A stretch of DNA of 7,314 bases from Fimiplasma intestinipullorum (GCA_018715065.1 DVMJ01000060.1:1-7314); one strand, 5' to 3'. Shown: positions 1 through 6,606, numbered from the stretch's first letter. Notes: generated by a model not told the origin, from the sequence alone. Program-made: numbers and translations.

Positions 1-1
1 T

Positions 2-115
2 ATCCGATTCTATGAAGGTTGCCCACCAGAAATAAAGGAAAGCCTACGCAATCCAAACAATTGGAATCAATATCCGGAACTGGGATACGTGAATGAGATA
101 GGCGATCTATACTAG
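2..115 (+). CDS. 3' end of an unrecognised gene (partial, runs in from the left edge)
   Basis: Only one + strand frame is open from the window edge. It gives 37 codons ending in TAG at 113-115, and it is followed 31 bases later by a hairpin with a T-run. The visible C-terminal tail is polar and rich in Pro, Asn and Tyr (it ends GYVNEIGDLY). It contains no catalytic motif or membrane segment, and I do not recognise a family. Because the opposite edge carries a probable recombinase gene with somewhat similar flanking DNA, this could be the tail of a mobile-element protein, but nothing in the 37 residues proves that. The reading frame is short enough that chance is possible, and the terminator-like hairpin downstream is the main support for a real gene end. 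Confidence 0.4.
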   Translation: MRFYEGCPPEIKESLRNPNNWNQYPELGYVNEIGDLY

Positions 116-146
116 GAAGGCAGGTAAGTTCCCATAAACTAACCGA

Positions 147-172
147 GTGTACTATAGAAAAGTACACTTTTT
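147..172 (+). terminator. Weak intrinsic terminator after the left-edge gene
   Basis: GTGTACT (147-153) and AGTACAC (161-167) form a perfect 7-bp stem around a 7-base loop (atagaaa), followed immediately by five T (168-172). It is placed correctly to end transcription of the + strand reading frame that stops at 113-115. The stem is short and AT-rich, so termination may be inefficient. The same dyad could instead be a protein-binding site at a mobile-element end. Confidence 0.45.
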
Positions 173-200
173 GTGCTACAACAAAACAGGTAGGAAATGG

Positions 201-235
201 CAAAAATTGAGGCAGGTCAGCTGACCTGCCTCAAT
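201..235 (-). terminator. Intrinsic terminator of the lacZ transcript (perfect 30-bp palindrome)
   Basis: Positions 206-220 and 221-235 are exact reverse complements, giving a 15-bp arm with GC-rich core GAGGCAGGTCAG and no spacer (the folded RNA would open a 4-base AGCT loop). Read on the minus strand, the stem is followed directly by TTTTTG (205-201), the arrangement of a Rho-independent terminator. It lies about 80 bases beyond the lacZ stop codon. No T-run follows on the plus strand, so it is directional. Confidence 0.85.
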
Positions 236-316
236 CAATGCGAGTATCAATAAACTTTTTATTCTCTGTCATCATTTTGTCCTTGACTTTGGAACCAGTT
301 TAGACGAACATTCCCT

Positions 317-3300
317 TTACATTCCTTTAAAACTGAAATGGAAAATTAATTTTTCTCCTTTTGGCAGCAGGAATTCTTCATGCGTACGCGCACCCCAGGT
401 GTTATCACCGGCAACTCCCATCTGACCATAACTCGCACGAATCACCGTCTGATATGGATCTGGTAATTCATCGATATGCATGGCATTTTCTAATTCCATT
501 GGTGTGTATGGCAAAGCGTTAAATTCCATTTCATCAGCCTTGAAGCATAGACCACGGCCCTTGTCATCCATGACCTTTGCCCAATAAACACCGGTCCGGT
601 TACCACATTCCTGAACAACAAGATATGGTGTCACATTATCGATGACTTCGTAATCATAAATTCCTGTTTTCGCCCCCATATTGCGATCACAATAGTTTTC
701 CTCCGGACCATAACCAAAGTACTCTACATGACCGTAATCTTTTGGTAAAGTCAACATCATGGCAAATTCTGGTGGTTCGATCATGTGTTCATCCTGATGC
801 AGGACCATCTCGACATCTACCTGACCTTCCCCATCGATCTTGTAGATGACTTCGCAGCGTGCAGAAGAACCGTCTACAAGTTCATGTTCAAAGATCACTG
901 TTGCCTCTGTCTTCTCTTCATTCAAATAAGCCTCTTTGAAGAATCCTTTCTGATATAAAGACGCTAAGAGCCACTGACCATAGCGATAACCATAGCGATT
1001 CGCCCGATCATTTTGCGTTGAAGCACGATAGAAATTCGGCTTCATGACCCCACGCAGCATCTGTTTGCCGCCATAGGTATAGTCGACCATGCCGCCCTGG
1101 GCAATCGCAAAGATCACGTGGAAATCCTCACCCACAACACCGATACTAAAGGAATCCATGTTCAAAGAAACCTGTTTCTTGACGGGTTCTTTTTTGTCAC
1201 GATGAATGATCTCGACAGATTGTTCATAAGCGACTTCCACAATCTCATCAGCCCAGATTGGAACTTCTTTAGTATATACATGATAGCTGATGACATAAAC
1301 TCCAGGTTCAAACTCATCATCAGTCCAAGGATTCTCAAAGGTCAGGCTTTCCTGTGGTGCCAATTCCAGATTCAACGGTATCTCATCAATCAGCTCACCG
1401 TCTTTTTCCAGACATGCGACCACATCATATTCAGCCAAATCAGTGAAAAGGAACTGGTTTTGGATCGTAACAGTATCATCATCATTAAATTCAAAGTAGA
1501 ATGGTTGATAAACATAACGTACTTCCTGCATCTTTGGTGTTAAGGAACGATCCGCAAAGACGATTCCATTGCCGCAGAAATCAAAATCACTAGGGCGTTC
1601 ACCAAAGTCACCGCCATAATACAGTTTTCCATCCTTCAAGATGGCCTGATCCACAAAGTCCCAGATAAAGCCTCCCTGATAAAGTGGATCTTCACGTGTC
1701 AGATCTGTATATTTATAGATAGCGCCATTGGAATTTCCCATAGCATGCGCATATTCACATAAGATCATCGGTTTATCGCGATGCGTCTGCAGGAATTCGC
1801 GCACCTTGGCAGCCGGTGTATACATCTGACTCTCGATATCGCTTGTATTTGGGTAGCGGCGATCACTGAAGATGCCTTCATAATGAACCAGTCGGGAGTC
1901 ATCCACATCACGGAAATACTCACTCATCTCAAATAAAGTCTTTCCCCCATAAGATTCGTTACCGCAGGACCAAATCAAAATAGAGGCATGGTTCTTATCT
2001 CTTTCAAACATTGAACGCGCACGATCTAAGACGGCTAAGCGATAATCCTCGCAATCGTTTGGCAGTACTTTTTCAAGATCAAAATATTTCTCATCGATCT
2101 GCCAGGTACCATGCGTCTCTAAGTTTGTTTCATCGATCACATATAAACCATAGCGATCACAAAGTTCATATAAATAAGTCTGGTTTGGATAATGGGATGT
2201 ACGCAGGGCATTGATATTATTCTGTTTCATGATCAAAATATCCTGTTCGATCAAATCACGATCGCAGGCGCGTCCTGAAGTCATGGAAAATTCATGACGA
2301 TTGACGCCATTAAAAACAATACGCTTGCCGTTGATGCACATCACCCCATCAATAATGCGGAAATCTCTAAATCCGATGGCTGTATGGGCTGTTTCAATCA
2401 CCTGTCCCTCTTCATCGCGCACGATCAGCACTAGATCGTAAAGATCCGGCTTCTCTGCACTCCAGGTATAGACTTCCTCAAGATCAAAATCAATCCGTGT
2501 CCAGTCTTCGGTAATATCGACTGACTTGGTCAGGACACATTCATCACCAAAGAATAATAAACATTCCAGTGTACCCGCGTATGTACCGACCCATTTCGCT
2601 TCCAAAGCGACATGCCCGCTTAAGTAATTTTCTTTTAAGGTTGGGCGTACCGCCAGATCATAAAGATGGGTTGGTGGTAATGCATACAGCGTCACATCTC
2701 TGAAAATACCAAAGAAACGCCAGAAATCCTGGTCTTCCAACCAGCTGGCTGAACCAAAACGGAAGACCTGAACTGCCAATTTGTTTTCGCCTTTTTGAAT
2801 GAATGGTGTCAGATCAAAAGTTGCCGGTGTAAAAGAATCCTCACTATAACCGACAAAAGCACCGTTCAAATAAAGGGCAAAGCAAGGTTCCACCCCTTCA
2901 AAACAGATATAAACAGGCGCATCTTCCATCGCTTCAGGCAGCTCAAAATATTTCACATAGCTGCCCACCGGATTATCTCTAACCGGTACTTCTCCTGGCT
3001 CCAGGTCCTCCCGTCCAGACCATGGATACATCTGATTGACATATTGTGGATGTCCGTAACCCTCCATCTCGATATGTGCTGGAACATGAATCTCATCCCA
3101 ATATTTACAATTGACTTCCATAGATTCAAAATTTGGAATCCTTGCGTCCCAGTTCTTAGCATAATGAAATTTCCATAATCCATTCAAACTTAAAGCGAGT
3201 GGATTTTCTTTAGCAGCCAAACTGGCCAGATCTGTTGACCAGAAATGATCAGAGTGGGCAGGTAAACGATTGATTGCAAAAATCTTTGGGTCTTTCACCC

Positions 3301-3319
3301 AGGCATCATTAAAATTCAT
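317..3319 (-). CDS. lacZ: Beta-galactosidase, glycoside hydrolase family 2 (LacZ type)
   Basis: This is a 1000-residue cytoplasmic enzyme that hydrolyses terminal beta-D-galactosides such as lactose; E. coli LacZ has 1023 residues. No signal peptide is present. Approximate domain order is N-terminal sugar-binding jelly roll (30-210), Ig-like domain (212-310), TIM barrel (310-610), linker beta domain (615-705) and beta-gal small-chain domain (720-998). Catalytic features are visible: acid/base Glu455 in WSCGNES, nucleophile Glu522 in ILCEYAHAMGNS, His342 in GVNRHE, His376 in TSHYPN, the LEDQDFW metal/substrate segment near 195-200, FCGN at 581-584, and Trp975 in the C-terminal domain, matching E. 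coli Trp999. The ATG at 3319 is chosen because AGAGGAAG lies 8 bases upstream. An in-frame ATG at 3370 would add 17 residues but lies inside the predicted -35 box. The gene stands alone with its own promoter and terminator. No lactose permease or regulator is in the window, so whether lactose is the natural substrate is not shown. Confidence 0.96.
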   Translation of the reverse strand: MNFNDAWVKDPKIFAINRLPAHSDHFWSTDLASLAAKENPLALSLNGLWKFHYAKNWDARIPNFESMEVNCKYWDEIHVPAHIEMEGYGHPQYVNQMYPWSGREDLEPGEVPVRDNPVGSYVKYFELPEAMEDAPVYICFEGVEPCFALYLNGAFVGYSEDSFTPATFDLTPFIQKGENKLAVQVFRFGSASWLEDQDFWRFFGIFRDVTLYALPPTHLYDLAVRPTLKENYLSGHVALEAKWVGTYAGTLECLLFFGDECVLTKSVDITEDWTRIDFDLEEVYTWSAEKPDLYDLVLIVRDEEGQVIETAHTAIGFRDFRIIDGVMCINGKRIVFNGVNRHEFSMTSGRACDRDLIEQDILIMKQNNINALRTSHYPNQTYLYELCDRYGLYVIDETNLETHGTWQIDEKYFDLEKVLPNDCEDYRLAVLDRARSMFERDKNHASILIWSCGNESYGGKTLFEMSEYFRDVDDSRLVHYEGIFSDRRYPNTSDIESQMYTPAAKVREFLQTHRDKPMILCEYAHAMGNSNGAIYKYTDLTREDPLYQGGFIWDFVDQAILKDGKLYYGGDFGERPSDFDFCGNGIVFADRSLTPKMQEVRYVYQPFYFEFNDDDTVTIQNQFLFTDLAEYDVVACLEKDGELIDEIPLNLELAPQESLTFENPWTDDEFEPGVYVISYHVYTKEVPIWADEIVEVAYEQSVEIIHRDKKEPVKKQVSLNMDSFSIGVVGEDFHVIFAIAQGGMVDYTYGGKQMLRGVMKPNFYRASTQNDRANRYGYRYGQWLLASLYQKGFFKEAYLNEEKTEATVIFEHELVDGSSARCEVIYKIDGEGQVDVEMVLHQDEHMIEPPEFAMMLTLPKDYGHVEYFGYGPEENYCDRNMGAKTGIYDYEVIDNVTPYLVVQECGNRTGVYWAKVMDDKGRGLCFKADEMEFNALPYTPMELENAMHIDELPDPYQTVIRASYGQMGVAGDNTWGARTHEEFLLPKGEKLIFHFSFKGM

Positions 3320-3341
3320 GTATTCACTTCCTCTCAGATAA

Positions 3342-3370
3342 AGCATACACCATTTATGAAAAGGCTTCAA
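3342..3370 (-). promoter_or_regulatory. Probable sigma-A promoter of lacZ
   Basis: On the minus strand, TTGAAG (3370-3365) and TATGCT (3347-3342) are separated by exactly 17 bases. Each box matches four of six consensus bases. An A/T-rich tract (3371-3413), almost pure T/A on this strand, lies immediately upstream and could act as an UP element. The predicted start site leaves a leader of only about 15 bases before the ATG at 3319, just enough for the AGAGGAAG ribosome binding site. A short dyad, TGAA-N5-TTCA (3357-3369), overlaps the -35 box and could be an operator. Confidence 0.6.
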
Positions 3371-3414
3371 TAAAAAAGAAAGAAAATAAAAACACTAAAA
3401 AATGTAATTTCTTC

Positions 3415-3443
3415 TTGCATTTTCTGATGATATCCGCTATAAT
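3415..3443 (+). promoter_or_regulatory. Promoter of the tRNA-Leu gene
   Basis: TTGCAT (3415-3420) and a perfect TATAAT (3438-3443) are separated by 17 bases. The -10 box ends 13 bases before the first tRNA nucleotide, so only a few bases of leader need be removed by RNase P. This near-consensus arrangement fits a strongly expressed stable RNA. Confidence 0.85.
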
Positions 3444-3456
3444 CATTCTTGGTCAC

Positions 3457-3541
3457 GCGGACGTGGTGGAATGGTAGACACGCTATCTTCAGGCGGTAGT
3501 GGGATTTACCCGTGTGAGTTCAACTCTCATCGTCCGCACCA
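3457..3541 (+). tRNA. tRNA-Leu, anticodon CAG
   Basis: This is an 85-base class II tRNA. The acceptor arms GCGGACG (3457-3463) and CGTCCGC (3531-3537) pair fully, and ACCA (3538-3541) is encoded in the DNA. The anticodon stem CTATC/GGTAG (one G-U pair) encloses TTCAGGC, placing the anticodon CAG at 3490-3492, which reads CUG leucine codons. A long variable arm with GGG/CCC (3501-3503, 3509-3511) is diagnostic of Leu/Ser-type tRNAs, and the T-arm is GTGAG-TTCAACT-CTCAT. It has its own promoter and terminator, so it is a single-gene unit. Confidence 0.97.
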
Positions 3542-3550
3542 AATGAAAAC

Positions 3551-3576
3551 AAAGAACTCTACGGAGTTCTTTTTTT
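3551..3576 (+). terminator. Intrinsic terminator of the tRNA-Leu transcript
   Basis: AAAGAACTC (3551-3559) pairs perfectly with GAGTTCTTT (3564-3572) around a TACG tetraloop, and the T-run continues to 3576. It starts nine bases after the encoded CCA. Confidence 0.92.
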
Positions 3577-3620
3577 GATGATTACAGGTATTTAACAACC
3601 ATCTGTTGCCCTTATCCATC

Positions 3621-3660
3621 ATTAAAAGATCGTCTTCGATATAGAGGACGATCTTTTAAT
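3621..3660. terminator. Long hairpin, probable bidirectional terminator between tRNA-Leu and the flavoprotein gene
   Basis: The 14-base arms 3621-3634 and 3647-3660 are exact reverse complements, and three more pairs (one G-U) extend the stem inward to 17 bp around the loop GATATA. The A-run at one base of the stem and T-run at the other (AAAAGATC / GATCTTTT) give a U-tract to transcripts in either direction. It lies 48 bases beyond the stop codon of the minus-strand flavoprotein gene and downstream of the tRNA terminator, so it can end the former and back up the latter. Confidence 0.8.
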
Positions 3661-3708
3661 ATGGTTCTATTTACATTTTACGGATCAAAGTCCATCCTTA
3701 AGTCTGGC

Positions 3709-4260
3709 TCAATCATACTTTGCTATGATTTGATCTAATAAATTGCGAAAATACGCATATTCTAAAAAATCTCCGCTGATCTTTTTAGAACCCGCGATGT
3801 TGCTGTTAAGAAAGGTCATCTCCAGCTTTTGATCAGTGATCTCATTTTGCAATAAACTTTTAAAATAATCCTTGGATGTGGATGAGATCACAAGGAAATG
3901 TTTTTTGGTTTTGGCATAATCTCTCCACAGCTGATCTCCCACCACGCATTGCGAACGTTCTCTGAGAATAAAATAATTCGAGCATGGAACATCACTATAA
4001 TTGGGAACGATATAAAAGCATAGATCGGATGAAGCGATCGTACGATAAACAAGCACGATATCATCATCGAAATAAGGACAGCTTTGCGCATCGATAAAAC
4101 ACGGATATGTGCACTTCCCGCACCCATGGATCTCTATATCTGAGAAATGAATGACTTCTACCACATGCCCAATGCTTCTCATGTGCTCTGCAATATAGGA
4201 TGCGATTTGGTCACCATTGCCTCCTTTATGGCCACTAAAATTAACGATGGATACTTTCAT
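3709..4260 (-). CDS. Flavodoxin-fold FMN-dependent NAD(P)H oxidoreductase-like protein with a cysteine cluster
   Basis: This 183-residue protein resembles the NADPH-dependent FMN reductase / iron-sulfur flavoprotein group, whose members bind FMN and carry out small redox reactions in the cytoplasm. Supporting features are beta-strand 1 plus phosphate loop (SIVNFSGHKGGNGDQIA, residues 4-20), where SGHKGGNG replaces the usual SPRKNGNT-like loop; a cysteine segment with Cys47, Cys50, Cys54 and Cys61 followed by DDD; and the second FMN-contact region with PNYSDVPCSNYF then R (about 88-103). The C-terminal third is less typical. The ATG at 4260 has an AGGAGG six bases upstream. The gene follows the HD-domain gene with a 123-bp gap lacking a terminator, so partial cotranscription is likely. 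A lone TATAAT overlaps the HD stop codon (4388-4383) without a matching -35 box. Substrate and electron donor cannot be named from sequence. Confidence 0.8.
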   Translation of the reverse strand: MKVSIVNFSGHKGGNGDQIASYIAEHMRSIGHVVEVIHFSDIEIHGCGKCTYPCFIDAQSCPYFDDDIVLVYRTIASSDLCFYIVPNYSDVPCSNYFILRERSQCVVGDQLWRDYAKTKKHFLVISSTSKDYFKSLLQNEITDQKLEMTFLNSNIAGSKKISGDFLEYAYFRNLLDQIIAKYD

Positions 4261-4383
4261 GATGATCCTCCTGTTCTTCTTTCACGACCATCATCTGCAA
4301 CGAAGCAAGAGGTAAAGCGAACCCCTGTAGAAGCATGCTTTAAATCCAACGTTGCCAAACACCTGACAGTCGTGATCAACATA

Positions 4384-5643
4384 TTATATCCAGTTTTTGA
4401 CTTCCTTAGGGAAATAGACTTTTTTATCCTGTTTATCCAGTTTGCTTTCCACAATGGCATGAACGATCTCCGAGACCTCCGGTAATAGACGGATCGAGCC
4501 ATCCGGTCTGAGGATCTGGATTTCCTCAACTTCATGACCGGCACCATAGTGGATGTAAGGAGTCTGTTTAGGATCGTCCATCGCTAAATAATAATTCACG
4601 TCATAACCTAACTTTTCTAACTGATCCCTGATCCGCGCATAATCCGCCTCATCTTTTAAATTACGATATTTGAATAGCTTACGGGATAAAAAGCGTGTAC
4701 ATAAGTCACTCAAAATGGCATCTTTTGTCTCTTCTAATAAGCTAAAATAGTACAACAAGCAGGATTCATCCATTTTCAGATAAGCCTCAACACTGACATC
4801 CTCCCCCGCAATAAAAGGCATCAGATAAGGCATCGGATTTTCAAATGGATAGCCCTGCTGATATAAATCACGAATGCGTCGGAAAATCAAAATCAGTAAA
4901 CGCTCATAGCTGCGTGTGGTCGGATGATAATACACCTGCCAGTACATATGATAACGAGCTAAAATATAGTCTTCGATGGCCTGCACACCAGATTCCTTAA
5001 AGACAATCTGCTTATTTTTAACGCGCAAAGTTCTTAAAATGCGTTCCATATCGAAATTTCCATAAGAAGTCCCGGTGAAATATGAATCGCGCAAGAGATA
5101 ATCCATACGGTCTCCATCAATCTGACTGGATACTAACTGGATCAAAAGTGGATTCGGATGTGTTTTTTCAATAATGCTGGCCACATCTTCAGGCAGCTTT
5201 GGATGATAGCTTGCGAGCACCTGATTGACCTCTGTATCGGGATCTAAGATGATCCGACGCGTAAAATCTTCATGACTGACCGCAAACACATGTTCAAATG
5301 AATGAGAGAATGGGCCATGTCCCACATCGTGTAATAACGCTGAACACAAAACGGATAGACGTTCATAATCATTCAGCTGTCCCTGGAAGGTCTCCAGTTC
5401 CAACATTCTGCGGACCACCTCATAGACACCTAACGAATGAGGAAAGCGCGTATGCTCAGCAGTCTGATAAACCTGATGGGTTCCACCCAATTGGTGGATA
5501 CGACGCAGACGCTGCATTTCTTTGGTATTGATCAACTGCCAGAAAGGTAAATGGTAGATATGGATATAACGATGGATCGGGTCACGGAAAACGCGGCTTT
5601 CATTTAACCGATCCTTTTCTAAAACATAATCATTCCGATGCAT
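4384..5643 (-). CDS. HD-domain deoxynucleoside triphosphate phosphohydrolase-like protein (YwfO/EF1143 group)
   Basis: The 419-residue soluble protein belongs to the COG1078 group of HD phosphohydrolases. Characterised relatives (E. faecalis EF1143; more distantly human SAMHD1) hydrolyse dNTPs to deoxynucleoside plus triphosphate. Metal ligands are visible: His69 (FPHSLG), His105-Asp106 (LLHDVGHGPFSHSFEH) and Asp178 in IDGDRMDYLLRDS, with Arg179 and Tyr182 aligned to SAMHD1 Lys312 and Tyr315. The N-terminal segment FRDPIHRYIHIY is also typical. Length matches B. subtilis YwfO (about 430). The start at 5643 is preferred because GGAGGT lies six bases upstream; the ATG seven codons earlier overlaps the predicted -10 box. 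The gene is divergent from the purine nucleoside phosphorylase gene. Actual nucleotide preference and allosteric control cannot be read from the sequence. Confidence 0.92.
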   Translation of the reverse strand: MHRNDYVLEKDRLNESRVFRDPIHRYIHIYHLPFWQLINTKEMQRLRRIHQLGGTHQVYQTAEHTRFPHSLGVYEVVRRMLELETFQGQLNDYERLSVLCSALLHDVGHGPFSHSFEHVFAVSHEDFTRRIILDPDTEVNQVLASYHPKLPEDVASIIEKTHPNPLLIQLVSSQIDGDRMDYLLRDSYFTGTSYGNFDMERILRTLRVKNKQIVFKESGVQAIEDYILARYHMYWQVYYHPTTRSYERLLILIFRRIRDLYQQGYPFENPMPYLMPFIAGEDVSVEAYLKMDESCLLYYFSLLEETKDAILSDLCTRFLSRKLFKYRNLKDEADYARIRDQLEKLGYDVNYYLAMDDPKQTPYIHYGAGHEVEEIQILRPDGSIRLLPEVSEIVHAIVESKLDKQDKKVYFPKEVKNWI

Positions 5644-5662
5644 CAAAACACCTCCTACCCTC

Positions 5663-5668
5663 ATTATA
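5663..5668 (-). promoter_or_regulatory. -10 element of the HD hydrolase promoter
   Basis: A perfect TATAAT on the minus strand (5668-5663) is followed 19 bases later by the ATG at 5643, so the transcript would begin close to its own ribosome binding site (leader about 13 bases). No good -35 box is found at 16-18 bases, so an activator or A-rich upstream DNA may compensate. The call rests mostly on one hexamer and position. Confidence 0.4.
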
Positions 5669-5708
5669 TAAGGTTTTCATCTTTTTTCCTATCCATTTTT
5701 TGGTTTTA

Positions 5709-5717
5709 TGTTATACT
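5709..5717 (+). promoter_or_regulatory. Extended -10 promoter of the purine nucleoside phosphorylase gene
   Basis: TG-T-TATACT (5709-5717) is an extended -10 element. The -35 region (around 5689-5694) does not match consensus, as is common for extended -10 promoters. The ribosome binding site AAAGGA (5728-5733) and the ATG at 5743 follow at normal distances. Confidence 0.55.
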
Positions 5718-5742
5718 AAAGGAAAAGAAAGGATGTTTGACC

Positions 5743-6570
5743 ATGAATGAAGAAATGATAAAAATTAACGAAGCTGCCAGTTATATTCGGGCACATATCA
5801 CGATTCAGCCAGAGATTGCCATTATTTTAGGCTCAGGTCTGGGACCTCTGGGAGATGAGATCGAGAATCCAACCATTATCGACTATAAAGACATTCCACA
5901 TTTCCCTGTCTCGACCGTTGTAGGTCACGCCGGTAAGCTCATTGCCGGAACATTATCCGGAAGACCGGTTCTTGCCATGCAGGGACGTTTCCACTATTAT
6001 GAAGGACATGAAATGAATGTCGTGACCCGTCCTGTCCGCGTTTTTGCGAAACTAGGCATCCATTATTTAATCGTTACGAATGCTGCCGGCGGTATCAAAG
6101 AGGATCTCAATCCAGGTACCATTGCGCTGATTACCGATCATCTTTCCTATATGTGCCCTTCCCCACTCAGAGGTGAGAACCTGGATGAATTTGGGCCACG
6201 TTTCAAAGACATGACTGAAGTTTACAGCCATGCTTTAGGCAAGATCGCAAAAGAAGCTGCACAAGAGCTGAACATTTCGCTTGGTGAAGGTGTCTATGCC
6301 TACTTCAGAGGACCACAATACGAATCCCCTGCCGAAATCAGAGGCATCCGCGCTGTTGGAGCAGACATGGTTGGCATGTCCACTGTTCCGGAAGCCATCG
6401 TCGCTAGACACTGCGGCATGGAAACCCTTGGCCTGTCACTGATTACCAATAAAGCAGCCGGTCTCTCAAAAGAAGAACTCAGCCATACTGAGGTAACAGC
6501 CATCGCTAAACAGCAGGAAACCAATATGGTCGCACTGGCGAAACGCATCATCGCCAAATGGCCAAAATAA
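5743..6570 (+). CDS. punA: Purine nucleoside phosphorylase, trimeric (PNP-I) family
   Basis: The 275-residue enzyme catalyses phosphorolysis of purine (deoxy)nucleosides to free base plus (deoxy)ribose 1-phosphate in purine salvage. The family signature is complete: phosphate-binding Ser31 (LGSGLG), His62 (GHAGKL), Arg82 and His84 (GRFHYYEGH), Asn113 (TNAAGG), base-binding Glu194 (GPQYESPAE), sugar-binding Met212 (VGMSTVPE), and Asn236 (SLITN), the residue that favours 6-oxopurines (hypoxanthine, guanine) in characterised trimeric enzymes; His248 also aligns. This argues for PunA/PupG rather than hexameric DeoD or methylthioadenosine phosphorylase. The start at 5743 has AAAGGA nine bases upstream. 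An in-frame ATG at 5638 would add 35 hydrophobic residues translated from the promoter region and is rejected. It ends in its own terminator and is divergent from the HD hydrolase. Confidence 0.95.
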   Translation: MNEEMIKINEAASYIRAHITIQPEIAIILGSGLGPLGDEIENPTIIDYKDIPHFPVSTVVGHAGKLIAGTLSGRPVLAMQGRFHYYEGHEMNVVTRPVRVFAKLGIHYLIVTNAAGGIKEDLNPGTIALITDHLSYMCPSPLRGENLDEFGPRFKDMTEVYSHALGKIAKEAAQELNISLGEGVYAYFRGPQYESPAEIRGIRAVGADMVGMSTVPEAIVARHCGMETLGLSLITNKAAGLSKEELSHTEVTAIAKQQETNMVALAKRIIAKWPK

Positions 6571-6572
6571 GC

Positions 6573-6606
6573 AAACGGTAACAGGAATCCCCTGTTACCG
6601 TTTTTT
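6573..6606 (+). terminator. Intrinsic terminator of punA
   Basis: AAACGGTAACAGG (6573-6585) pairs perfectly with CCTGTTACCGTTT (6591-6603) around a 5-base loop, with a six-T run at 6601-6606. It begins two bases after the punA stop codon. The stop codon of the convergent membrane-protein frame (6605-6607) overlaps the T-run, so the same hairpin may also slow the opposing transcript, although its U-tract on that strand is only three bases. Confidence 0.93.

Noticed and set aside
1118..1543. Open frame on the + strand opposite lacZ
   Set aside because: It lies wholly antisense to the conserved GH2 coding sequence, has no ribosome binding site of note, and its product resembles no protein. The same applies to the + strand frames at 2011-2214 and 2795-3178 and to the minus frame at 2953-3183.
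3357..3369. Catabolite-control (cre) site at the lacZ promoter
   Set aside because: The dyad has 13 rather than 14 positions and lacks the central CG, so it is kept only as an unidentified dyad.
3320..3370. Upstream ATG adding 17 residues to LacZ
   Set aside because: The extension would be translated from the predicted promoter, has no ribosome binding site, and is not needed for the family N-terminus, whereas the ATG at 3319 has AGAGGAAG at good spacing.
3621..3660. Small RNA or attachment site next to tRNA-Leu
   Set aside because: The 17-bp hairpin with A and T runs at its base is fully explained as a bidirectional terminator, and no duplicate of the tRNA 3' end was seen elsewhere in the window.
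4297..4355. FMN riboswitch in front of the flavoprotein gene
   Set aside because: The conserved FMN-aptamer junction sequences are absent and the gap is too short for the six-helix fold.
4257..4547. 96-codon minus-strand frame spanning the HD gene 3' end and the gap
   Set aside because: It overlaps the conserved C-terminal coding region of the HD hydrolase in another frame and gives an Arg/Ser-rich, low-plausibility protein. Its stop merely overlaps the flavoprotein ATG.
5638..5742. Upstream ATG adding 35 hydrophobic residues to the phosphorylase, superficially like a signal peptide
   Set aside because: The segment covers the divergent promoter region and the HD start codon, and PNP-I enzymes are cytoplasmic with N-termini matching the start at 5743.
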